Notes: generated by a model not told the origin, from the sequence alone. A DNA stretch of 64,000 nucleotides from Paraburkholderia sp. FT54 (GCF_031585635.1 NZ_CP134196.1:2480001-2544000); one strand, 5' to 3'; numbered from the stretch's first letter, positions 35,659 through 44,830 are shown. Numbers and translations are program-made.

Positions 35659-36040
35659 GGGCGCTGTTGTTAGGGCCGCAAGAAGAACGTCAGAGCTCGC
35701 TGGGAAAGCGTGCCTTGTCCCTGGCACATTGGCGCATGAATCCCGCAATTCTTTAGGCGGTCCAGACAGGTCAGCAGGCAGCAGTGACGAGGTGCTATCA
35801 AGCGACCCAGCGTCCATTCAGGTCACAACGAAGGCAGTCCGCCGCTAGAGCAGACGTTCAATGCGTGGCGCCGGAGAAAGGAGGCTGACTTCTGCGGCAC
35901 GCCGCCTGTCCATCGATGAACAACGCCTCTGGAAACAGGGCTTTTTCTATGATGTGATTTCCCCCCAAACGACCGGTCCTACGGCGCGGCGGCGCCCGTC
36001 CCAACATTCGATCACCCATATGTAGACTGAAAACAGAATC
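35659..36040. other. Spacer with no recognised gene
   Basis: About 380 bp after the symporter gene. I see no clear terminator and no coding sequence with family similarity. Confidence 0.35.
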
Positions 36041-36316
36041 ATGATGATGGAACAGAATCAGCCGGCGGGTAACGATCCGCCGGAAAACGGCGACTCGTCC
36101 CCATTGCGCGAGTGGCTGGCGGTGGGATCGGTGACGATCGGCGCATTTGCGTTTGTCACCACGGAGTTTTTGCCCGTCGGTCTGCTGCCGCAGATTGCAC
36201 GGGATCTCGGCGTCACGCCCACTGCCGGGCTGATGGTGACCAAAGGCAAACGCATTGGCATCATCAGCGGTGGAAATGTCGACCCTGAGCGGCTATGCTC
36301 GCTGGTCGCTACGTAA
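36041..36316 (+). pseudogene. Chimera: MFS transporter start fused to threonine dehydratase end
   Basis: Codons 1-66 encode the N-terminus of a SotB/YdhP-like MFS exporter ('WLAVGSVTIGAFAFVTTEFL', 'LPQIARDLGVTP'). From about 36239 the frame continues as 'KGKRIGIISGGNVDPERL', the C-terminal tail of a threonine/serine dehydratase, and stops. Both partners are otherwise missing, so a deletion fused two genes in frame. The 91-residue product has one or two membrane segments and no plausible function. The dehydratase tail resembles, but is not identical to, the end of the gene at 32168-33130. Confidence 0.8.
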
Positions 36317-36408
36317 GCTTCAACTCGCTTTCCTGGGGGGCGAAATTGACTCAGGGCAGCGCAGTTATGTGACGCCGACCTGGTTATATGTCGAGGGAAT
36401 CGAACAAC

Positions 36409-36885
36409 ATGCCAACCATGTATGAGAAGCTGGTCGCCCTGCTAGCGCGCGAGGGCGCCAGGTATCGTGTAATCGAACATCCTGCGGAGGGACGGTCTGA
36501 CGCGGTTGCCGCCATTCGCGGAACGTCGCCAGGGCAAGGTGCAAAGGCGATGCTCTGCAAGAGCAAAGATGATGGGCAGGCATTGATTCTCGCTATCCTT
36601 CCCGGCGACAGGAAGCTGGACTTCAAGAAAGTGGCGGCAGCTGCAGGGTTCAAGAAGGCCACACTGGCCTCAGCCGAAGAAGCGCAGCATGAAACGGGGT
36701 GCGTTATTGGTGCAATCCCTCCGTTTTCGTTCTCTGCGAATATAAAGTTGATTGTTGACCCGGCTTTGATTGACAGTTTTGACGAAATCGCGTTCAACGC
36801 CGCTCGGCTCGACAAGTCCATAGTCCTCAGTTCGGCCGATTACGTGCGGATTGCACGCCCGCTCCTTCAGCCGCTATGCGTTTAG
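36409..36885 (+). CDS. YbaK/EbsC-family aminoacyl-tRNA deacylase
   Basis: A protein of about 158 residues; the start is at 36409 or a few codons either way (36388 and 36418 are alternatives). Family elements are visible: 'YRVIEHPAEGRSDAVAAIRG', 'GAKAMLCKSKDDG' with the conserved Lys, and 'GCVIGAIPPFSF', where the GxxPP loop binds the aminoacyl-tRNA end. YbaK and related proteins clear mischarged tRNA such as Cys-tRNA(Pro). The gene overlaps the following HAD gene by 10 bp, so the two are translationally coupled. Confidence 0.85.
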   Translation: MPTMYEKLVALLAREGARYRVIEHPAEGRSDAVAAIRGTSPGQGAKAMLCKSKDDGQALILAILPGDRKLDFKKVAAAAGFKKATLASAEEAQHETGCVIGAIPPFSFSANIKLIVDPALIDSFDEIAFNAARLDKSIVLSSADYVRIARPLLQPLCV

Positions 36886-37619
36886 GCAAAGTATCCGCAA
36901 TCTCATTCGACCTTGATGACACCCTGTGGCCATTTAGGCCTTCCGTCGAGCGTGCCGAAGCGACTCTTCATTCATGGCTGATTGAGCACGCGCCAAATAC
37001 TGCGAGCGTACTGCCTGCATGGCATACGCTCGGTCGGTTGCGAGACGAGTACGAGCGTTCGCGCCCGGACCTCGTCAACGACTACCGTGCTTTGAGAATC
37101 GGTTCAATCAGACTCGCGTTGGAGCTGGCGAAGGAAGATGTAACTCTCACTGACAGCGCATACGATGTCTTCTATTCAGCCCGACAGCAGGTCGAGTTTT
37201 ATGAAGACGCTTTGCCAGCGCTTGCATGGTTGAGTGCCAGGTTTCCACTCGTCGCAGTGACTAACGGCAACGCAGACCTCCGGCTGACTGGCGGTGCTGA
37301 GTTCTTTCGCGAAACGTTAAGTGCTCGTGCTCTGGGGATTGCCAAACCTGAGCCCGAAATATTCCATGCGGCTGCCCGGGCAGCGGACGTGCATCCAACA
37401 GATTTGCTTCACGTGGGGGATGACTTTCACCTGGACATTCTCGGGGCGTTGGGTGCCGGGTTGCAGGCGGCATGGCTGGTTCGCCAGAATCATCTCGAGA
37501 CGAGATTTCTGGAGCATTGTGCCCGCTCCCCGCACCTCACAATTCGCGACTTGTCGGTGCTCTGTCGCGCCCTCGGCGGACCGGCCGACTTATCAGCTGG
37601 TCAATTCCGTATTACGTAG
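36876..37619 (+). CDS. HAD-superfamily hydrolase
   Basis: A 247-residue HAD phosphatase. Motif I is 'AISFDLDDTLWPF' (nucleophile D12 or D13 region and acid/base Asp two residues on), motif II is 'LVAVTNGNADLR' with the Thr, and motifs III and IV are 'LGIAKPEPEIFHAA' (Lys) and 'LLHVGDDFHLDILGAL' (Asp pair). A helical cap follows motif I, as in subfamily I enzymes. Substrates are likely small phosphate esters. It starts inside the end of the YbaK gene. Confidence 0.88.
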   Translation: MRLGKVSAISFDLDDTLWPFRPSVERAEATLHSWLIEHAPNTASVLPAWHTLGRLRDEYERSRPDLVNDYRALRIGSIRLALELAKEDVTLTDSAYDVFYSARQQVEFYEDALPALAWLSARFPLVAVTNGNADLRLTGGAEFFRETLSARALGIAKPEPEIFHAAARAADVHPTDLLHVGDDFHLDILGALGAGLQAAWLVRQNHLETRFLEHCARSPHLTIRDLSVLCRALGGPADLSAGQFRIT

Positions 37620-37839
37620 ACGCCTTCGTGGCCCACGACTTTGGTCCCAACTCCAGGCTATTGCTTGCCGCGCGACGTCGCCCAATAGCTCCGTCCGACG
37701 CAGGGAGCGGAAGCCGCTGGCTGATGCACAATGTCTCGCCGATTCATCCTGACCTTACCCCGCCGAGTTCACCACTCATAAGTTATCTGGCTGGCCGGCT
37801 TCTGGTTGACTCAATTGCCGGAACTGGTCCCGCGCCAGT

Positions 37840-38100
37840 TGCCCCAAAGCGCTGTGCGGGTTGCGGGAGATACTGCCGGCGGATCTGCGGGCGTCGTATC
37901 ACTCTCTCCGCGCGAGAAAGAGGTCATGGCCTTTGTGCTGTCCGGCCTACTGAACAAGCAGATTGCCTCCGGAATGAACCCGAGCGGATTGCCGTGAAGG
38001 TCCACCGCGGACAGGTGGATGCGCAAGATGAATGCGCTCTCTATGCCAGACCTTGTCCGCAAGGCCGAATCGCTTGGTATCCAGCCCCGTCTGCCCCATG
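37840..38100 (+). pseudogene. LuxR-type helix-turn-helix remnant with two frameshifts
   Basis: 'SLSPREKEVMAFVLSGLLNK' starts a LuxR/FixJ DNA-binding domain. A missing base near 37983 ends the frame at TGA. The next frame resumes the domain ('AVKVHRGQV'), and an extra G near 38018 shifts it again into 'MRKMNALSMPDLVRKAESLG'. The two shifts cancel, so the ancestral frame is readable end to end. The receiver domain expected upstream is absent. It is a decayed response regulator. Confidence 0.8.
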
Positions 38101-38610
38101 GCGGTCACCGCCGCTGGCGCCCAGGCATGTGACCTCTTTGCAATAGTGGCCAGCGATCCGCCGTTAGTCCGTTTTGCGCAGGGCACGATGGCCGCCCTTC
38201 CTCACGGATGGATGGCCCGGGATGGCCACCTCAGGGACCCGTCGCACCTCACGGGCTGGCGCGTCGTGATTTCGCCGCATGCCCATCCGGCCAGATGTCA
38301 GCACCGTAGAACCCAACAGACTCGGCAAGCGGGCATTGTGATGCACTGCCTCGTTCGATCGCTACTGGTTGGGCGCATCCAGCCGCTCACGCGCCGTGAC
38401 CCGGGCTTTCGCGCTGCGCATCGAGCCCCGTTCCGCGTCTCGCCCCTGACGGGCATCAATCCCTGGCGCAGCAGTCAACCCCGCCGTCCTCAAGGAAGGC
38501 GGGGCCGGCACGGCCACGCCCACGCACCTGCGGCGCTGCAGCGCCTCCCGGTCAACCCGGGACATGGCATGCACCCGACTCCCTAATTACCGCCCTCGAC
38601 CCGCGACCGT
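38101..38610. other. Non-coding region ahead of the integrative-element leader
   Basis: No supported gene. CCCCGCC and GGCGGGG at 38478-38504 form a 7-bp stem. GC-rich, structured sequence of this sort often precedes DUF932 genes on integrative elements. Confidence 0.35.
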
Positions 38611-38700
38611 AGCCGATAGCGGGCGGGCATCAAGGGGCGAGGGACCGTGTTGCCCGCCCCCTCCCTCGCCTTTCTCCTTGACGCCCGCCCGCTATCGGCT
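38611..38700. repeat. Long GC-rich inverted repeat upstream of DUF932 gene
   Basis: AGCCGATAGCGGGCGGGC (38611-38628) recurs as its exact reverse complement at 38683-38700. Pairing extends inward over CAAGG and, past a 5-nt bulge, over GGCGAGGGA/TCCCTCGCC, giving about 34 paired positions with one mismatch around an 18-nt loop rich in C. It lies about 150 bp before the DUF932 ATG. It could be a transcript leader structure or a replication/transfer site of a former mobile element. Confidence 0.75.
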
Positions 38701-38853
38701 CCTTCAGTCGCACGGGCGGAAACCCGGGAGCCTAGCGGCAGCAAAGCCAACCCCGAGTTCCACCGGAAGGTGCCCAGCCGCAACGGCACGGCGCATTCCT
38801 GCGCCCGCCCGAGGGCCTTAACCCCGCCCGTGACCCTTGACTGTGGAGACTGC

Positions 38854-39205
38854 CATGCACCTCGCTTCTTCCTTCCGTTCCAGCTCCCCGATGCTGCGCG
38901 CCAATTCCCCGCTCTCGGACGACCAGATCCGCCACGTCGCGCGGTCCATTTTCGCGGACGGCAAGCATGAAAGCCGTTCTGAGCGCTACACCTACATCCC
39001 GACCATCGACGTGCTGCGCGGCCTGCGCAATGAAGGCTTCCAGCCGTTCATGGTCTGCCAGACACGCGTGCGGCATGACGACCGGCGCGAATACACAAAA
39101 CACCTGCTGCGCCTGCGTCACGCCAACGAGATCGAAGGCGAGGAAGCCGACGAAATCGTGCTGCTGAACTCGCACGACGGCACGAGCAGCTGTCCGATGG
39201 GCTGA
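38854..39205 (+). pseudogene. DUF932 protein, N-terminal part only
   Basis: The frame starts MHLASSFRSSSPMLRANSPL with a GGAG-type box upstream and contains 'RYTYIPTIDVLRGLRNEGFQ' and 'HLLRLRHANEIEGEEADEIV' followed by 'LLNSHDGTSS'. These are the first 110 residues of DUF932 (phage/plasmid-like) proteins carried by integrative elements and plasmids. The family usually continues for another 150-200 residues. Here an IS110-type fragment begins directly after 'GTSS', giving a stop four codons later. Function is unknown. Confidence 0.8.
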
Positions 39206-39850
39206 ACAGCTGTCCCCGTGCCGCGTCGCGATGGAGGCCTGTGGCTCATCCCATCACTGGGGACGCTGGTTTGCCGCGCGTGGTCACACGGCCCGGCTGA
39301 TTCCAGCCGAGTTCGTCAAGCCGTTCAGACCGGGTGGCAAGAATGATGCAGCCGATGCTGAGGCCATCGCCGTTGCGGCGCGGCAGCCGACGATGCGGTT
39401 TGTGGCGATCAAATCCGTCGAGCAGCAGGCGATCCTGGCGTGGCATAGCGTGCGTAATGGCTGGCAGGAGGAACGTACCGCGTTGCTGAACCGGACCCGC
39501 GGACTGCTGGCCGAATCCGGCGTGGTGATCGCACGTTCTGCGGAACGTTTTTTCAGCGCGTTGCCGATCCTGATCGAAGACGCCAGGCTGCCTGACCCGA
39601 TGCGTGCGATGCTGCTGGAACTGGCGGCGCTAAACCCGCGGCTTGCCCGCTGCGACCAGCAGATCGCCACTCACGCCAGAAGCAGTGACGTTGCAAGACG
39701 CGCCGGCGAACTGCTCGGCGTCGGTCCGGTGACATCCAGTGCCCTGGCTGCGACCGTTCCCGACGCGAAGATCTTCCGCAATGGGCAGCAGTTCGGTGCC
39801 TGGCTTGGCCTGACCCCACGCCAGCACAGCTCCGGTGGCAGGACGCTGTT
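39204..39850 (+). pseudogene. IS110-family transposase fragment, both ends missing
   Basis: Codons keep 'VAMEACGSSHHWGRWFAARG' and 'KPFRPGGKNDAADAEAIAVA' of the DEDD domain, and 'ELLGVGPVTSSALAATVPDA' with 'FGAWLGLTPRQHSSGG' of the Tnp_20 domain. About 60 residues are missing in front and the catalytic Ser segment (normally after 'SSGGK') is missing behind; there the frame passes into unrelated sequence until 40349. It belongs to a different IS110 subgroup from the element at 6909-8455. It truncates the DUF932 gene. Confidence 0.85.
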
Positions 39851-40100
39851 CCTGGTATTGCTTCGACGCGACAGCAGCAGCCGACTTGAGGAAAATGAAA
39901 TGACTACGCCAACCGGCCCACCTGTACGTGCGCGTCAAATGTCTGCAAGCGTCGAAAAAAATCGAACCCCGGGCTTGACTCTCGGGGGAAGACCTTGCGA
40001 ACGCTATCCCGGGGAAAGCCGCCCTCCACGCCCGGCAATAGCCGATGCACACCTCGCCAGAAAGGAGCGGTTGAGCATAGCGTTTGGGGCGCAGGCGCAG
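39851..40100. other. Spacer after the IS110 fragment
   Basis: 250 bp that remain open in the transposase frame but show no family similarity. It separates mobile debris from the stop of the ABC importer operon. Confidence 0.35.
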
Positions 40101-40889
40101 TCAGTATTCAATTCCAGTCGTTTCGCGGACTGTCTGAATGATTTTCGTCTTCATGTGAAAGAACATCTCACTATCTCTCAGCGCCAGGGACCGCGTTCTC
40201 CCCAACTGAGAGGTCACGTCGATGTCCTCGAGCACCCGTGCGGGTCTTCGCGAAAACACGATGATCCTGTCAGCAAGGAAGACCGCTTCTTCGACATCGT
40301 GAGTAACAAAGATGACCGTACGCGACTCCTCACTTTGGATGCGGCGTAACTCCACCTGCAGCTGCTCGCGCCGCTGCGCGTCAAGAGCGCCAAATGGCTC
40401 ATCCATCAGCAGCACTTCGGAACCCGCAGCGAGCGTCCGGGCGATCGCGACGCGCTGGCGCATGCCTCCAGAGATCCGGTTCGGGTAAGTGGCGGCGAAC
40501 TCATGAAGGCCGACAAGGCGAAGATAGTGGTCAGTGCGACGGCGCTTTTCGTCCTTGCCAAGGTCGACTCTGTAGCGCATGCCAAAGGCCACGTTCTGGC
40601 TGACGGTTAGCCAGGGAAATGACGAGTACGATTGAAACACCATGCCGCGTCGCTGGTCGGGTTTGCCGACCGGCTCGCCTTCAAGCCGGATTTCGCCCGT
40701 GCTCGGCGTGTCGAGGCCACCCGACATTCGCATCAGCGTGGTCTTGCCGCAACCGGAGGGCCCGAGAAATACGACGAACTGGCCTCGCGGGATCGTCAGG
40801 TCGAAGGGTGTTTCCACGACTGGCAACCCGCCAAAGCGCTTGGTGACCCCGTCGAAAACAAGGTACTCGGTGGTTCGAATGTTCATCAA
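40101..40889 (-). CDS. ABC transporter ATP-binding protein (SsuB/TauB type)
   Basis: A 262-residue ATPase with Walker A 'GPSGCGKTT' (about residue 42), Q-loop 'RRGMVFQSYSSFPWLTV', signature 'ISGGMRQRVAIARTLA', Walker B 'VLLMDEPFGALD' and the H-loop 'VIFVTHDVEEAV'. This form serves importers for sulfonates, nitrate, taurine and pyrimidine precursors. It is the last gene of a three-gene transporter set, with a 4-bp overlap with the permease. A TRZ/ATZ-type amidohydrolase lies upstream on the same strand and suggests a nitrogen heterocycle or related amide as substrate. Confidence 0.93.
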   Translation of the reverse strand: MMNIRTTEYLVFDGVTKRFGGLPVVETPFDLTIPRGQFVVFLGPSGCGKTTLMRMSGGLDTPSTGEIRLEGEPVGKPDQRRGMVFQSYSSFPWLTVSQNVAFGMRYRVDLGKDEKRRRTDHYLRLVGLHEFAATYPNRISGGMRQRVAIARTLAAGSEVLLMDEPFGALDAQRREQLQVELRRIQSEESRTVIFVTHDVEEAVFLADRIIVFSRRPARVLEDIDVTSQLGRTRSLALRDSEMFFHMKTKIIQTVRETTGIEY

Positions 40890-41689
40890 TCAGTGCTCTT
40901 GAGATAGCGGAACAGGCGCCGATGAAATGCACGAATGAGCTGGTCGCTGACAAGTCCGATCATGCCGATCACAAACACTCCGGCCATGACCCGGTCTGTC
41001 TGCATGTAACGGCGTGCGTTCCATATGACGAAGCCCAGGCCGCTGTCTGAGGCCACGATTTCAGCAATGATCAGGTAGGTCCAGCACCAGCCGAGCGTAA
41101 TGCGCAGGTTGTCGACGAGGTTGGGCAGCATCGATCGCCAGGCGATATCGATAAGAATCTGGAACGGGCGGCCGCCGAGCGTACGTGCGATCTCGATGTA
41201 CTCGTTGGGAACGCGGTTGGCATCGTCGACCACCAGCAAGACGAGCTGAAAGAACGTTCCCAGCCATAGCAGGAAGATCTTCGTTTCCTCTCCGACACCG
41301 AACCAGATGATAGAGATCGGCACCAGCGCCGGCGTCGGCAAGTACCGGATGAAATCCACCATCGGTTCGAGCGCGGCGTTCACTGGACGATAGCTGCTCA
41401 TCAACAGGCCAATGGGAATCGCCATTGCCGCCGATAGCGCAAATGCAGCGAGAATGCGGCCGATCGAGACCAGCGCATTGCCGACGATCTGCCCTTCGAG
41501 GGTCATGGTCCAGAGGCTTTGCGCGATCTCCATTGGCGACGGTAGAAAGGTCGGATCGACCCATCCGTCCCATGACGACATCTGCCACACCAGCAAGACT
41601 GCGAAACAGGCGCCGAGGCCAATCAGAATGTTGGCCCGGCGACTGATGCTTCCGCGAAAGGAGAAGGCGTTCGGAAGCGGTTTGTTCAC
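40886..41689 (-). CDS. ABC transporter permease (SsuC/TauC type)
   Basis: A 267-residue permease with about six transmembrane helices and the EAA-like loop 'EYIEIARTLGGRPFQILIDI' that docks the ATPase, followed by 'LPNLVDNLRITLGWCWTYLI'. It overlaps both neighbours by 4 bp (ATGA-type junctions), so the permease, binding protein and ATPase are made together. Confidence 0.92.
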   Translation of the reverse strand: MNKPLPNAFSFRGSISRRANILIGLGACFAVLLVWQMSSWDGWVDPTFLPSPMEIAQSLWTMTLEGQIVGNALVSIGRILAAFALSAAMAIPIGLLMSSYRPVNAALEPMVDFIRYLPTPALVPISIIWFGVGEETKIFLLWLGTFFQLVLLVVDDANRVPNEYIEIARTLGGRPFQILIDIAWRSMLPNLVDNLRITLGWCWTYLIIAEIVASDSGLGFVIWNARRYMQTDRVMAGVFVIGMIGLVSDQLIRAFHRRLFRYLKSTD

Positions 41690-42708
41690 TTGAGCTCGGT
41701 AGCGGAGATGGATTGCAACACCGAACCGTCGAACGAGCCGGCTGCCGACAGCGTGTGGTCCGACGCACCGTTCGCCAGATTCAGCTTCATCAGCGTGTCG
41801 AAGGTCTTGTAAATGGAGCCCGGCGCGTCAGTGGCGCCAAAATAATGCTTCGCGGTGTCGATCGATGTGTAGGAAAGGCTTCCATCGATGCTTGCCTTGA
41901 AGTCCTTGTCGCTCTGATTGAAGTGAGGGGCGGCAAGATGGATGAACTCAGCCGGCTTGGCGTTGTAATAGGCAATCGCCTTGTACACGCCGATCAGGAA
42001 GTTCTTGTAGGCGAGCGGGTCAGCTTGGAGTTTTGACTGGTTGACGATGATTGCGTCCACAATCGTACCCGGGTAGCTCGCCGATGAAACCAGAATATGA
42101 GCGCCGCGTTTCGCGTCGAGCGTAATTGCCTTGTTCATGAACGGCTGGAACGTTCCGATCGCCGCAACGCTGCGGTCTGAGAACACAGATAACGCGTCAG
42201 ATCCCGCAGTCTGCTTGATCGTTATGTCCCCATAACTGAGCCCGGCCTTGCTCAGTTCAAGTTGCAGGAGGAGGTAGGCAGGTATATCCGTCTCCATTGC
42301 CACAACCTTTCCCTTCAGGTCGCTGACCTTCTTGATGGAACCGTCCGCTACCACGCCGTCCCCGCCGTTGGACTCGTCAATGGTGCCGATCATGACACCG
42401 GGCGTCGAAGGGCTGCGCGGGCGGCGCTGATAGTCGTCGACTGTGCGCATGTCCACTTCAATATCGCCATGGGCAATCCCTGCCAGCGCGTCCGCTTGTT
42501 CGTCGTCGAACTTGACGGAGACCTTCAGCCCCAGCTGTTTGAAGTAGCCAAGGTCGCTCGCCACGAAGACTGGTGCGAACCCGGACCAGTTGTTGCATAT
42601 CACTCGGATTGTTTTGTCTTCCGCGTGGGCAGCCTGTGTGGCTGCTACGAAGCCCAGCGCAAACAGGGCGGCACGAGTGGTAATCTTACGCTTGAAATGA
42701 TATGACAT
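41686..42708 (-). CDS. ABC transporter substrate-binding protein (NMT1/SsuA-like)
   Basis: A 340-residue periplasmic binding protein from the ATG at 42708; the frame is open to 42786 but only this start gives a signal peptide (MSYHFKRKITTRAALFALGF..., cut near 'AHAED'). The mature part begins 'TIRVICNNWSGFAPVFVASD' and has the NMT1/THI5-like pattern 'GYFKQLGLKVSVKFDDEQAD'. Family members bind sulfonates, nitrate, HMP-like pyrimidines or phthalate-type acids. It is the first of the three transporter genes. Confidence 0.88.
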   Translation of the reverse strand: MSYHFKRKITTRAALFALGFVAATQAAHAEDKTIRVICNNWSGFAPVFVASDLGYFKQLGLKVSVKFDDEQADALAGIAHGDIEVDMRTVDDYQRRPRSPSTPGVMIGTIDESNGGDGVVADGSIKKVSDLKGKVVAMETDIPAYLLLQLELSKAGLSYGDITIKQTAGSDALSVFSDRSVAAIGTFQPFMNKAITLDAKRGAHILVSSASYPGTIVDAIIVNQSKLQADPLAYKNFLIGVYKAIAYYNAKPAEFIHLAAPHFNQSDKDFKASIDGSLSYTSIDTAKHYFGATDAPGSIYKTFDTLMKLNLANGASDHTLSAAGSFDGSVLQSISATELK

Positions 42709-42757
42709 TCTATGTACCCCTATTGAATTAACAGAGTTAGAAGCAGAGGAACGAAAA

Positions 42758-44347
42758 TCAGTTGCTCGTTGGATTTGCGTCGCCAACCCATCGGTTCATA
42801 CGGACATCGATATCGAGCATCTTCTGGTACATGGCGCGGTAGTGCGGCAACCACCCGGCCGCTTCCCGCATCAGGGCTTCACGTTGCTCGACGGCTGCAG
42901 CCATGATCGTCCGGGCCTCCTGCCGCAAAGCCCGCTCGTCGATGGTCAGAAGCTTTCCGTCTTGCATAACCACGCGCCCGGCGACCATCGTCATCACGAC
43001 AGCCCGGCTCGCATCTGCGTATACGAGTTGCCGGGCGAGATCGTTGAGCGGGGTGAACGGCAGCGTATCCAGGTCGAGCATGATCAAGTCGGCCTGGAAA
43101 CCCGGCGCAATGCGCCCGAGCCTATCGGCCTGGCGCATGGCTGTGGCGCCCCCTTCGAACATGCACTTGAGGATTTCACCAGCGACCGGCCAGCGGTCGG
43201 GATCCGGATCGCCGATCGTATGGATGAGCGCGGCGGTCTTCATGACGGACCATAGGTTGACTGAGTCGTCGGCGATGATTTCGTCCGAGCCCAGCGCAAT
43301 CGAAACGCCAGCTTGCGCAAGTCGTCTGAACGGCATGACGCCGCTGCCCAGCCGAAGGTTGCTGATCGGGTTGTGAATGACCTGCGCTCGGGCCTTGGCT
43401 AGCAAACCGATATCGGTGTCGTCGATCCACACGGCATGGATGACATTCATGCGGTCCGACAGGAGCGCCAGGTCGTCGACATACTGGATAAGCGAGCGGC
43501 CGTTCAGGCACACTTCGCCGAAGACGCGCTGCAGGCGGGTCTCCAGCATATGGATGTAAAACGGCAGGTCATGCCGGCGGCTCAATTCGTCCAGGGCGCG
43601 AAGATAGCCGACGCTGACGCGTTGCGGGGCCGAGCAGGAGACGGCGGCTCGCAGCCGTCCGTCGTCGAACTGGTGCCAGTTGTCGATCAGATAGTCGTAG
43701 TGGCACAGCAGTTCGTCCGCCTCCATCGCTGCTGGCGCTTCGAGCCGCGCTCTGAGTTCAGCCGGAACAATTTCGGCAAGAAAGGGGAGTTTGGCGATTT
43801 CGGGGAGATTGGGCTGGTCGAGAGCAACCGTCGCTCGAATCCCGATATCCCGATACGCGCCCATCACCGCATCGATCTCGGCGTGACTCGGAGACGGCAG
43901 GAAGAACGCGTCATCCTGTATGGCTGTTACACCCAGCTTGAGCATTTCCGCAGCGCCAAGCTGCGTGCGTACGTATGCGGTGCGGGCGGGCACTGCGGCA
44001 TCAGGGGTGCTCGGCACTTCATAGAGCATGAAGAGTTCGAGGGGCAGGCTGTCCAGGGCGCCCTTCAGAAAATTGGTCGGCGAATGGAAGTGGGCATTGA
44101 TCAATCCCGGCATAACCAGGTGACCGGCTCCATCGATTACGGTGTGCTGACCGCTGACGCCTCGGGACGCATCGGGCCCAATAGCGCAGATGGTTCCCCT
44201 CTCGATAACGATGTCCGCACATGCCCATTCAGGGCATGCAGGATCCATCGTCAGTACGCGAGCGTTCTTGATGATGGTAAGTTGTGCTGTACCGTCGCTT
44301 GTCGGGGCCGAAGTAGGCTTCGCCAGCCCAACAGGGTTGTCGCGCAT
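42758..44347 (-). CDS. Amidohydrolase of the TRZ/ATZ (cytosine deaminase-like) family
   Basis: A 529-residue metal hydrolase from the ATG at 44347, preceded by AAAGGTGA. Metal ligands are in place: HxH in 'LINAHFHSPTNFLKG' (about residue 75), a His in 'HDLPFYIHMLETRLQRV', a His in 'VIHAVWIDDTDI' and the Asp in 'IALGSDEIIADD'. 'ARAQVIHNPISNLRLGSGVM' is the classic SNLRLGSG loop of chlorohydrolases and SsnA-type deaminases. It should remove an amine or halide from a small N-containing ring or guanidine-like compound. It lies 49 bp before the ABC binding-protein gene, so importer and hydrolase probably act in sequence. Confidence 0.88.
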   Translation of the reverse strand: MRDNPVGLAKPTSAPTSDGTAQLTIIKNARVLTMDPACPEWACADIVIERGTICAIGPDASRGVSGQHTVIDGAGHLVMPGLINAHFHSPTNFLKGALDSLPLELFMLYEVPSTPDAAVPARTAYVRTQLGAAEMLKLGVTAIQDDAFFLPSPSHAEIDAVMGAYRDIGIRATVALDQPNLPEIAKLPFLAEIVPAELRARLEAPAAMEADELLCHYDYLIDNWHQFDDGRLRAAVSCSAPQRVSVGYLRALDELSRRHDLPFYIHMLETRLQRVFGEVCLNGRSLIQYVDDLALLSDRMNVIHAVWIDDTDIGLLAKARAQVIHNPISNLRLGSGVMPFRRLAQAGVSIALGSDEIIADDSVNLWSVMKTAALIHTIGDPDPDRWPVAGEILKCMFEGGATAMRQADRLGRIAPGFQADLIMLDLDTLPFTPLNDLARQLVYADASRAVVMTMVAGRVVMQDGKLLTIDERALRQEARTIMAAAVEQREALMREAAGWLPHYRAMYQKMLDIDVRMNRWVGDANPTSN

Positions 44348-44519
44348 CGCGGTCACCTTTTGCCGGACGGGCACGCCAACCCGATGTCCTCGATGAATGC
44401 GAGGAGCGCTACGTTCAACGGTTGCGACGTTAAACGAAAGTTATTTTGTCGTCAACGCCCCGGAGCTCAGTCAGTGCGTTGACGTCGATCTGCTGACTGG
44501 CCCTCGGACGACCTCGGTT

Positions 44520-44830
44520 TGAGCCGGCAATTCCCGCCATTGTGCTTCCTGTCCTGCCCGGTCGCTCTGTTCGATTGGCACGTGGTAGGCGATTTGCCCG
44601 TCGCTCGCCATTGCGACGCGATCGGCGAGTCCGTGATCTCTCCAGCGTCCTCCGAGAACAACAGCACAACGGCAGCGCGATTGCGCTGCCTGACAATGCG
44701 TCCGCCAATCCCTGATACCGTCGCTGTGAGTCCCTCCTCGACGAACTTCGCCTGGCCGTTGCCCGAGGCGCCGGCGATGCCGCGCACCGCGATCGCCGGT
44801 GCCGAATGGAGAGCGAGACAATTACATATT
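44520..44830 (-). pseudogene. Remnant of an ABC sugar/nucleoside ATPase
   Basis: On the minus strand 'VRGIAGASGNGQAKFVEE' is the second Walker A of MglA/BmpB-like double ATPases, then after an internal deletion 'RAAVVLLFSEDAGEI' matches the 'LLxSEDLDE' region. A frameshift then continues as 'LADRVAMASDGQIAYHVPIE', the usual end of these proteins. Over 200 residues are missing and the frame is broken. The sequence on either side, 44375-44519 and 44831-45028, holds no gene I can name. Confidence 0.6.

Noticed and set aside
38101..38586. Plus-strand frame 38032-38586 as a gene
   Set aside because: Pro/Arg/His-rich, starts inside the decayed LuxR gene and contains GC-rich hairpins; it resembles non-coding leader sequence.
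38611..38700. Inverted repeat as a CRISPR unit or attachment site
   Set aside because: There are only two arms, in inverse orientation, and no spaced direct repeats; no integrase gene or tRNA end is adjacent.
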